This document shows, in pieces, positions 55,191 to 64,000 of a stretch of 64,000 nt of DNA; the first letter of the stretch is position 1; the number at the start of each line of letters is the position of its first letter. Made by a program: the position numbers and the translations under genes. The stretch covers positions 11,305,001-11,369,000 of the forward strand of contig CM068317.1 in assembly GCA_034766995.1 (NCBI GenBank). The letters run 5' to 3'. The notes under the pieces are model-generated. The model saw only the letters and a program-made list of their open reading frames with translations, had not been told where the DNA came from and made no database searches. The DNA is from Acanthacorydalis orientalis (taxonomy: Eukaryota; Arthropoda; Insecta; Megaloptera; Corydalidae).

Positions 55191-55489
55191 CCGATGAAAT
55201 GGGGGAGGGAAATTAAAATAGTTAAGACAATTGCAGGCTCAGAGTACTGGTATAAAGTGTTTGATAGAGATTAAAGTATATTAATATAAACGGGAAATTA
55301 TAAGTTCAATTCTATAAAACCTTACTAAAGTACATAGAATTACACTAAAAGAACCAAACCAATCGGAGGGTGATTGAGTTTTTAAATTTGGAAAAATCAT
55401 TATAATAAAACATTTTTAGATGCCCAAAAAAGAAAAATCAAATCTGGATAATTTCACTGATTCATCTAGATAATTTTTACTCTGGATAA

Positions 55490-55590
55490 TTTCATTTTCA
55501 CAAATGAATTTTTCTTTCGCTGCATAATCCACAATTTGTTCTAATCCTATATGTTTAATAACTGATTACTAATATATGGTCCGTCAAAAT
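55490..55590 (-). repeat. Foldback repeat family, diverged copy
   Basis: TTCACAAATGAATTTTTCTT, CTGCATAATCCACAATTTGT and TGTTTAATAACTGATTACTA. Confidence 0.6.
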
Positions 55591-55713
55591 TGACGGAAAA
55601 TAGAAATAAAAAACTATTTATTTGTTTTTACAACCTAATATGTTTAAACATAAAAAATACTTAAAAACGAAACTTAATGAATCATACTTGAAACCTATAA
55701 GCTGACAAAGCAA

Positions 55714-55778
55714 ACATTTCTCGTCACCATAGATACATACTCATCACTTTGTCCTGTGGACAAAGTGACGAGAAATGT
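55714..55778. repeat. Double inverted repeat (competing hairpins)
   Basis: ACATTTCTCGTCAC (55714-55727) pairs with GTGACGAGAAATGT (55765-55778). CACTTTGTCC (55745-55754) pairs with GGACAAAGTG (55758-55767) across a 3-base loop. The two right arms share GTG. Confidence 0.8.
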
Positions 55779-55789
55779 GGGGTTTTATT

Positions 55790-56005
55790 ATTAAAAAAAT
55801 TATTGATCATAACTACTATTCTCAGAGCATACAGAAAAATCTACATTTTAGATTTTTCTGTTCCTTAATACTTTGGGGATGATGGTATCACTGTATAATT
55901 GCATATAAGTAACTATAAAAAATGATCAACAAGCATTTATTGAACGTTTTTAATTAGAAAAAAATTGTGGTTTGTGAGATGAAATAATTAATTTGCGAAA
56001 GACCA
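55790..56005. repeat. Foldback repeat family, copy with clear centre
   Basis: ATTATTGATCATAACTACTA, TTCTCAGAGCATACAGAAAA, then the perfect central hairpin AGAAAAATCTACATTTTAGA, TTTTTCTG, then GGGATGATGGTATCACTG and GGTTTGTGAGATGAAATAAT. Confidence 0.82.
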
Positions 56006-57340
56006 AATAAATGATATAAAAAATTAATAAATATCGTAAGAGAAAATGAAAAGATGAATAAAATTAATCAGTGAAATGTGCATTAAATAATCTATCAAAT
56101 ATTGTATACAATTAAACAATAAATACTGAAGAATATAATTAGTGATACATGGATAGCAGGACTAGTGAAGTTCAATATCAATAATTAATACTTATTATTA
56201 ATTAACGGGAAAAATTACTTCAACATACAGTTCTTGTGTAAGAAAACCGTATAAGATAAATATGAAACATAAAACGAGAAAAATCTATCCCAAAAAAATA
56301 AAATAAGTTTGATATATGTCTTTATAATTTAAAATATTACTCTACTTATATTTTAAAATAATAAACGTTAGACATCAGGTCATTGAGAAGTTGCTTCGAA
56401 ATATTTCGAGTGAAACAACCGAATTATAATATAAAATATATGATAAGAATATGCATACGTTGACACGATTACTTTCTAAGAGATAATCTATTGTATCCCG
56501 GCGAGATCTCCCACTTGGTTTAGAAAAAATGCAATTTTAACGTTTGTACTTCGTAATGGCGCAAAAGTCATACATATTTCATGCATACAGCATTGAAGTC
56601 GCCAAATACAAACCGATTAATATGAAACGAGACAAGCATACGTGTCAACGGACCGTAAAAGATGAAAGATAAAACAAGACGAATATTCAAATAAACGCTA
56701 GAATGATTAACATAAATGAGACAATTACATAAGAAAACATACGACACAAGATGTCAAAATTTTAAAAGACAAATACTAGGATGGAAACATTTCTTTATAT
56801 TATATTTATAGCACGGAATAATGCGAACAATGACTTAATGCAGTTTTTTTATGTTCAGAACTCTGCAATCATTCAATATATAGTAAGAATTGTATTAACA
56901 TGTTGAAGATACATTGATATTGAGGTTTACGGGCACGTCATAAGCTAAGGTCATTAGCGCCCGTCATATGTATAAAATTTAACTCAAATGTGAGAATAAT
57001 CAAGTACATTAATAATAGATCGCATCTCTGTTGATGAAACAGATGAGTACATATTCGTTTAATTTAATGATAATATTTGATATAAAATGTTATAAATTGA
57101 TTACTCGATTATTAAAATTTCATAAAATTTATTTTATTATCTAAAAAAAATTCAAATTATTATATATGAAGTCATTGAGGTACCTTATCCAAACAAAACT
57201 ATACTTTTAGATACTCTGGTGAATTGGAAAATGGTGAATTTCATCTTTGTACAAATTAAAACGTATTGAATAATAATAAAACATCATTTTATTAAAAATA
57301 ATGAAATAATTGTATAAAAAAGTTACTCTATTTATATTTT
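56006..57340. other. AT-rich sequence with one LINE tail, no gene seen
   Basis: A less AT-rich patch at 56480-56700 (TATCCCGGCGAGATCTCCCA, TACGTGTCAACGGACCGTAA) could not be assigned. Confidence 0.4.
56918..57010 (-). mobile_element. 5'-truncated 3' end of a LINE related to the one at 4386
   Basis: GGGCACGTCATAAGCTAAGG followed by TCATTAGCGCCCG parallels GGGCGCATCGACAACAGAGG, then TCATTAGCGCCCG in the full LINE 3' end. On the minus strand both end CC(C/T)CAATA(A)TCAAT. Only the tail hairpin and some adjacent sequence remain, as expected for a severely 5'-truncated insertion. Confidence 0.65.
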
Positions 57341-57650
57341 TTTTCATTTAAGTAAACGTTTTCACAAATGAGTTTTCATTGACCCCACAAAAAAGTCTGA
57401 TTAAATATTTTTAATAACTGATTATTGATTTTTTTTGATTGTTATGTGCATTTTCATGGTGACACCATTATCCTTAAAATGCTGAGATACATCAGAATTT
57501 TTTGTACATTAACGCTCCGAGGATAACATCATTGGTAATAATAAAGAATTAATAAATATTTCTGAGAAAAAAGTTTTGTAAAATGTGAAGTGAGTGAAAA
57601 AGTCCTTTTTGAAAGTGTGTTTATCCAGTGTAAAATTATATTGTGATTAA
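57340..57650. repeat. Foldback repeat family, inverted pair
   Basis: Arm one, reverse: TTTTCACAAATGAGTTTTCA, GACCCCACAAAAAAGTCTGA, AATAACTGATTATTGATT, GTGCATTTTCATGGTGACAC, CATTATCC. The centre is near 57490-57505. Arm two, forward: ACGCTCCGAGGATAACATCA, AAAGAATTAATAAATATTTC and GTTTATCCAGTGTAAAATTA. Confidence 0.78.
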
Positions 57651-57678
57651 ATAAACTGTAAAATAATATATTGTTATA

Positions 57679-58981
57679 TGAGGTTTGGTAATTTATTTCC
57701 GGGTTAACTCTGCAGCACTGGAATCACATGAAATTAAACCAATAGTAAAGCAGCACATATAGCTCATAGTTTTATCAATAGTTGGTGGGTTGAAGCGAAG
57801 ATCGAATGGCTGTTAGTTTCTGCGAAGGAAGTTAGCAGCACGTACATCGTATTTCTGTCAGTCGTTATGGAACAACAACGAGTGAATATTAAATGTTGCT
57901 GTACATTAGGGAAAACTAAAACAGAAACTTATGAAATATTGGAAACTGTGTACGGTGACTACCTCAAGTCGTACTAGTGTGTTTGAATAGTTTAAACGTT
58001 TCAAAGATGGACGAGAGGGTGATCAAGATAACGCTAGAACCGGGCGTCTGTCGATCACTCGAAATTGCAGATTTAATAGCAAAAATTTGTAAAATTGTGA
58101 AAAAAGATCGCTGAATGACCCTTCGAATAATGGCAGATGAGTTGAACATCAATAAGGAGACGATTCGACAAATTTTAAATGGAGATTTAGGAAAAAAAAT
58201 AGATTTGTGCTAAGTTTGTCTCGTACAGTCTTATGAATGAGCAAAAACAGAGAAGAGTTGCACTGTACACAGACTTCGGTTGAGACAATGCAAATTTTTT
58301 TAACTGCATTGTCACTTGTGATAAGTCATAGATATTTTAGTAAGATCCTGAGACGAAATTCCAGAGCATACAGTGGATTAGAAAATCATCAAAAAAGACC
58401 CAAAAAGTATCGTTTACAAAAAATCGAGAATCAAAACCATATTGATTACATTTTTCGATAAATAAGTTGTAATCTATAAAGAATTTGTACCTGAAGAGCA
58501 AACAACTAATATTACACTCTATGTTGAAGTAATGAAGAGATTATTACAAAGCATTTCTTGCATGTGACCGCAATTTCGAGAAAAGGGTAATTGGTTCTTG
58601 TTGCATGACGATGCACATACCCCATTGTACACTGGTTGTGAAATCATTTCTTATGAAACACAGCGTTGTTAAAATCAATCATCTATCTTATTCACCTGAC
58701 TTGGTACTAGAAGATTTTTTTTCTTTTCTTAAAGTGAAAACTGTTCTCAAAGGGAAACAATTTCAAGACGTAGGAGATATTAAGAAAATTTTAACAGCCG
58801 AATTGAAAGCAATTTCTTCAGACGTCTTTACAGACAGTTTTTAAAAACTTTTAGAACGTTTCAATAAATTTATTAATGTAAATGGAGATTATTTCAATTA
58901 AATATCAAACATTTTTCCTGTTACTTAAATTGTATTTCTTTTCATTGAAACACATTTCAGGAATTAAATTTCCAAACGTCA
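57679..58981 (+). mobile_element. mariner, nearly full length, decayed
   Basis: The ends TGAGGTTTGGTAATTTATTTCC (shown in two parts: TGAGGTTTGG and TAATTTATTTCC) and, reverse-complemented from the right, TGACGTTTGGAAATTTAATTCC (TGACGTTTGG and AAATTTAATTCC) are inverted repeats next to TA. The length of 1.3 kb is normal. A relic transposase covers most of it. The ends are of the same general type as those of 51585-52504. Confidence 0.9.
57867..58901 (+). pseudogene. mariner transposase, decayed
   Basis: Begins MEQQRVNIKCCCTLGKTKTE at ATG 57867 and can be followed to NVNGDYFN with TAA 58899-58901. Recognisable in order are YEILETVYGD, FKRFKDGREG-like words, RIMADELNINKETIRQIL, ICAKFV..SLMNEQKQRRVA, a first-Asp region (CDKS), KYRLQKIENQNH, LHDDAHTP with the second Asp and YSPDLVLEDFFSFLKVKTVL, then KGKQFQDVGDIKKILTAELK. 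Several frameshifts and internal stops separate these pieces. The order and C-terminus match the mariner lineage whose proteins start MEQR and carry SPDLAPADFFLFPK. Not functional. Confidence 0.92.
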
Positions 58982-59009
58982 TATCTCCCAATTTGGGTTG
59001 TATTTTCTT

Positions 59010-59051
<42 letters not shown>

Positions 59052-59690
59052 CATATACTTTGATAGTCATTTTGATGTTTCTAACAATTAATACAAACAC
59101 ATCTATCTTACTTTTAAAGTCAACTCTTCTTGTTGCTTCTATCAGTCACAACCAACATGTGTTATGTAGAGTTTTCAAACTAGTTATATTTTATAAGAAC
59201 AGTGTTCTATGTGTGAAAATACATTTGATTTATTTTTTATTTCCCAAAAAGCAAAATATGTGTTTATATCCCAAAATTGAATTGTTTTAATGCACGTTTA
59301 AATTTAAACAAAAAAAATAAGATAAAAATTGTAATAAGTATTTTCAGTTCATTTAATTATAAAGTCATTATTTTTTAAGAAAACACAATATTAATACATT
59401 TATTCAATCTCTTGGGTTGATTTTTTAAAATATGATGACTGAAATTTTAAATATTTTTTAAAATTGAAATCACTGCTGTAATGACTAAAAAATGTTGAAG
59501 ATTTCAATGCTCGATAAAGTATAATACAATAAGTCAATAAGTTGCTGGCGAAATGTTAAAAAATGGAACTGTATATCAAAATTTTATTTTCAGTTTTGAA
59601 GACTAAAATTAAAACTTATATTCAATATTCTTTTACTGTAATCTCGTTTTAAAATTCGAAATATTTTCCATTCAGTATGTAAAATAGATA
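58982..59690. other. AT-rich sequence with (CT)n(TA)n, no gene seen
   Basis: No domain-bearing frame. Confidence 0.45.
59010..59058. repeat. (CT)n(TA)n compound microsatellite
   Basis: TCTCTCTCTCTC then TATATATA, the inverse of the TA-GA order at 24331, 50251 and 55134. Confidence 0.95.
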
Positions 59691-59984
59691 GCAATTTCAG
59701 AATTGAATTCTTTTTTTCGCACTACAAACCATAAAAAAATCTGATAAAATATGTTCAATAATTAATAAGAGTATTGGTGGTACAGGCATAGAAAAATCGA
59801 GGTCTTTCTTTACAATAGCGCTGTGAGGAAGATGGTATCGCCATCAAAATGCACAAATAAAAATGAATAATTATGATTTATTAAATATTTTTGATTAGAA
59901 AATGTTTTGTTGTTTGTAGGGTGAAAAAAGAATTCATTTGTGAAAATGAATTAATTATAGTATCAGAACTTTAGTGTGATAAAT

Positions 59985-59985
<1 letters not shown>
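59690..59985. repeat. Foldback repeat family, inverted pair
   Basis: Arm one, reverse: TTTTTCGCACTACAAACCAT, AATCTGATAAAATATGTTCA. Centre about 59785. Arm two, forward: TAGCGCTGTGAGGAAGATGG, TATCGCCATCAAAATGCACA, AATTATGATTTATTAAATAT, GTTTGTAGGGTGAAAAAAGA, AATTCATTTGTGAAAATGAA and the outer end TATCAGAACTTTAGTGTG. It ends at a (TA)n tract. Confidence 0.82.

Positions 59986-59989
<4 letters not shown>

Positions 59990-60051
<62 letters not shown>
59990..60051. repeat. (TA)n tract, about 62 bp
   Basis: Pure TA. Confidence 0.97.
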
Positions 60052-60057
<6 letters not shown>

Positions 60058-62720
60058 AAAAAACTATCTATCAGAATGTAAAATATCAAAGTTTAAAACT
60101 GGACGAGATAAATTTTTCATAATCGTACACCAAAGAGTGACTTGATGGTTTACTCAGGTACCAATTTCTAGGAGGAAATCTTGCCTGCTGAGAATTGGCG
60201 TCTGAGTGAGTCAGCAACAAGTTATTCATTGATGCATAACTAAGACAAACTCGTGATAATTGCGATAAAATGTCCAAAATTCAGTTCTTAATAGTGAAGT
60301 ATAGAACAATGGTGTTAATTCTTGATTGAATTTTTTTAATTTTGATAATTACTTATTGATTTTTTTAATTCAATTACAAGAAATATTTAGAAGTAAATTA
60401 AGATTTGAAAATAATACATTCGTATGATATATTATTATAAATATTCATATATTTTCTAAAAATTACACAATTCTTATAAGATTTTAAACGATACATTCTG
60501 AAATATTTATTTCAATAAAATATATTTCTATGCTTTATATATATACATATATATATATATATACACGAATTAATTTTAAAAATGTTCATAACATGGAAGA
60601 CTACTGTAAGATGATAATGATGTATGAAATTTAGTAATCAATAATCTGTGTCAATTTTTTCAATTGTTTCATTCATAGATTGATTTTTTGAGTCGATGCT
60701 TTGTTTATTAACTTAAGAACTTTCACATAAACATATTGATGTTACGCATTACTTGCACATTTTTTCAACCGAAGCAAATTCCACAGTGAGACTAAAACTC
60801 TTTGTAAAATTGAAAAAAATATTTTTAAATTTCATAATTTTATTTTCACTGAATTAAATATAAATGTATATTCATTATTTAGCACAAATAAAAAGAATTA
60901 ATATTATTAAACTATACAGAGAACAATAAAAATAATACTTCAATATTACCTGATTATTTTCTATATGTACGTAAAAAATATTTTTAAACAAACGTATAGA
61001 ATTTATAGAAATAAAGTTTCCAAACAACCGAACTGCAGGAACATAAAAAATAAATAACGAATTAATATTTTGTTTATTTCTATCGAAATGATACATTTGA
61101 AATGAGTATGGTCACAAGATTAAATGTTAAAAGATAAAGAACCAATGTGTAATATTACACAAGATAAATAATAAACATATATTAAAAACTCGATTATTAC
61201 ACTCTTACTGTTTTTCTTCACTGTTCAGATTTTGTCAATAGACAGATTGGTCTTATGGAATAATCTTATACAACTAACTTTATTCCTAGCATATAAAGTC
61301 CATATTTATAATTTAAATGTGTACAATTTTGAGAGTTGACACTTTGTAGTGCTTTTAAAAAATCGTAACGATTGGTTGAGTTATAATACTCACAGTAAAT
61401 GTGAAAAAAGCTACCAAGTTTTATTTTTTTTTTTATTATCAGGAGAGGATGATAATGGAGTGGCAACAAAATTATGACAACGTCAGACAATTACAAGACA
61501 AAGAATATTTTTTACACTAAAAAAATTGAACAAAATAATTTGGAATGTTCGTTGTATAAGTTTTATTTCACGATTCTCTGGATTGAAATATTCGTCTTTG
61601 GATTAAACAAAAACAATGCAATGATCGTGTAAAGTATTTATTTTGTGGTTCAACTAATAAGTTTTCTGTATTTACTTCTGTTCAAATTGAGACTATTACG
61701 TCTTATTCTTATATATTTTTTATCACTTTTGGTTTTTACTCATATGCAGTCTGCTAATGTTTTCTTTTTGTTACTTCATTAAGATATGGTGGATGTCTAG
61801 CACTATTTCAACTATGATATAATTTTATAAAATCCACAACTGACATTTTTTTCTTTTACATAAATAATTATGAACCGTTTGGTCCCTTATAAACAGTGCC
61901 TCATTTTATCGAATTATAAACACTTGTAACCTCGAATTAATTTGAAATTCGTTTTTAAATTTATTGTTGTAATACATACTAGACAAAAGTGATAAGATTT
62001 TTTGGGGAGCTATAAAATTAATGATAGTTCTGGCCCAGAGCGATTCGTTACAAAAAGATAGACTGGATGTATGATTTATTTTTTGTATGAGGGTATTCTC
62101 CTCAACAGTAGCAACAAATTCTTTTTTAAATTTAATACAGATTGTTCGCTAAATACTCTGAAAATGTCACATTACGATGCATACGAAAATATATTTTTCT
62201 ATTACTGATTTTTTATGTTACATTTTTTTATCTATTGTCCCTCAAATATAGTATTTACTTAAATACTCCCTTGTTGGATCAAGCCAAAAAAATTACATTT
62301 TCTTCGTCATGCTTTGAACGAATGTATTGTTTGATTAAGTAATATCTTTTAATATAATCTGAAATTGATTGTCCTAAAATTTGTTTTTGTTAACATTTTA
62401 ATGACTGCAGATATGCTATAACAAGCAAATTGAAAATGTGTTTATTACAATATCGTTATATTATTGTCAAGACGTTTTATCTATCAATCTAAAGAAGTTT
62501 TGCTTTTAAATTAGACAAATTTGTGTACATACTTATTTTCTAGATTCTCATTATTTATTCTGTTTAGATTGATTAAACGAATTGTGTTCAATTGTATAAA
62601 AATAAGTATTATTTTCCGAAAACAAAAGGAAAATCAATTCTCTTCTTGTAAATTAAAAATTAACCTAATATTCTTATGCCTATAACCACGTTAATTCGAC
62701 ATCTTGATAGATTTTGTCTT
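60052..62720. other. AT-rich sequence, no gene recognised
   Basis: The minus-strand frame at 60086-60277 (with DANSQQARFPPRNWYLSKPS) has a more protein-like composition than its surroundings but matches no family I know. A short TATA tract lies at 60537-60563. Confidence 0.4.
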
Positions 62721-62990
62721 TTGGATCATCTGAGTTTCACTTCTTCATTGTTAGTTTCGGCATGTGTGCCATTATCAGATACATTTTAAAGACTGAGTGA
62801 AATTTTAAAGACTAAGTGAAGACTAAGGGGAATTTTAAAGAGATTTAAATCAAATTAAGAGATCCGCAAGTACGGAGAAAGAGCCTCTAAAAATTAAGAG
62901 TAGATAGCAGACGTGCCGAAACTAGTAGCGGAAAACAGGCATTAGATGATTCAAAAAAACGAAGATTAACAGGACAACTAAAAGGAAACT
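62710..62990. repeat. Unnamed dispersed repeat, copy 2
   Basis: TTTTGGATCATCTGAGTTTC, TTAGTTTCGGCATGTGTGCC, GACGTGCCGAAACTAGTAGC and AAAAAACGAAGATTAACAGG align in order with 53635-53905. An imperfect internal tandem (TTTTAAAGACTGAGTGAAA, TTTTAAAGACTAAGTGAAG) is seen here. Confidence 0.55.
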
Positions 62991-63945
62991 ATTAGAAAAA
63001 TTGAAATACGATTTAATCTTTTGTCGTTCAGTAGTAACTGATGAGCTGCTTGAAGTTTTAACGTTTGACTTTTTTAGTAGTTATTATATTATTCTATAGT
63101 GCATTCTATATGATACATATACATATTTTCGTTACTTATAAATTACTTATAAGCATTCTATCACTACAAATATTTGGATTATTACTGAATGAGTTCTTTG
63201 AATTTTATGTAACATTTAATATTTGACAATAATTATTTTTTTCTTCGTGAAATATAACATTTAGATTTAAAATTGCGAAGAATAAAGACACTTCATTTTA
63301 TTATATTTTGGGTCATCTTGATCCGAAAACAATAAATATAACAAGAAAATTAAATATGGCTGAAAATTTAACCACTTTCTTCTTTAAAAATATCAGAATA
63401 TTTTTGAATTTAATAACTATTTACACATTGGAAAACAAACATTTTAACTTATCTTTTATATATACTTCAACCGAAAATCGTCTCATTATTTGCAGATAAT
63501 TACAAAAGTTAATAGTTTCTGCATGAAAACTAAACTAATTATATTAGATGGAGTTTAAATATGAGTAATAAAAGTCGTCTATTCCTAAATTATATCGAAA
63601 ATTCGTACTAAACCCATTTCCGTTACATTATCAAATCCGTACGTCGGGTGAACACACTCGCCATTTGTGCAACATTATATTTAGATATAAATTGTATGAA
63701 CCACCGCGGCGAGTTCTTCCAGTTTTGTCATCCGATGTCTAGACTGAAATGTTATAAATGTTAAAATTCTATTTTTACATTTATCTATGTACTGCATGTG
63801 TCATTTTGATTCCATTTTTGATAAGACTGATCCGCGGAGGCATGTTTCGGAAAAAAGTGATTCGTTAGTTACTGTTTTTTTCTTGCATATAATATTTCAC
63901 TCATGCACAGTCTTTAGACGAGGTTACTGAATGCATACATGTGTA
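62991..63945. other. AT-rich sequence, no gene seen
   Basis: A GC-richer patch at 63640-63730 (ATCCGTACGTCGGGTGAACA, GAACCACCGCGGCGAGTTCT) is unassigned. Confidence 0.4.

Positions 63946-63949
<4 letters not shown>

Positions 63950-63976
<27 letters not shown>
63950..63976. repeat. (TA)n tract near the window end
   Basis: Short TA run. Confidence 0.92.
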
Positions 63977-63981
<5 letters not shown>

Positions 63982-64000
63982 TCACATGTGTATGCAAGAC

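Noticed and set aside
60086..60277. Minus-strand frame MDILSQLSRVCLSYASMNNL...
   Set aside because: No recognised family or splice context; mentioned only as an open question in the spacer entry.

Overview
The window is nuclear DNA from a very AT-rich animal genome, almost certainly an insect. The evidence is spliced genes with GT-AG introns, several mariner-family transposons, an I-type LINE and insect-like housekeeping genes. The order cannot be fixed from this sequence; a hymenopteran or another mariner-rich, AT-rich insect would fit. Long (TA)n microsatellites occur throughout, and most long open frames reading as repeated Tyr-Ile come from them.

Layout. 1-415: 3' end of a decayed mariner. 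991-1510 and 3133-4160: microsatellite and a five-unit tandem repeat. 4161-11168: a mariner with perfect 27-bp terminal repeats, split by an apparently full-length I-type LINE (4386-10335) with two intact ORFs and a 13-bp target duplication. 11226-14833: a second mariner region containing a 1.5-kb LTR retrotransposon that keeps gag but has no pol (12277-13788). 15048-22730: a deleted Tc1/mariner-like element, a deleted piggyBac bounded by TTAA, a cecropia-type mariner and a pogo/Tigger relic.

27.6-34.7 kb is the only clear gene cluster. It holds enhancer of rudimentary (ERH, minus), ribosomal protein S3a (minus, five coding exons, with two related C/D-type snoRNA candidates in its introns), an intronless NADH-cytochrome b5 reductase-like gene (plus) and FANCL, the Fanconi anaemia E3 ligase (minus, five coding exons). 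RpS3a and the reductase gene are head to head across about 480 bp. The reductase and FANCL genes converge. Their roles are unrelated (splicing/transcription cofactor, translation, redox, DNA repair), so this is linkage and not a pathway cluster.

34.7-64 kb is gene-poor. It holds dozens of (TA)n tracts, two further decayed mariners (51585-52504 and 57679-58981), an LTR-like fragment, and many copies of an unnamed dispersed repeat that in its fuller copies is a large foldback. A CpG-rich island at 44640-45000 has a perfect RFX X-box palindrome, a CCAAT box and an ATG in a strong Kozak context; it looks like a promoter whose gene I cannot identify.

I saw no tRNA, rRNA or CRISPR array. The strongest leads for something not yet described are the foldback repeat family, the paired intronic snoRNAs with bipartite complementarity to 28S rRNA, and the X-box island.
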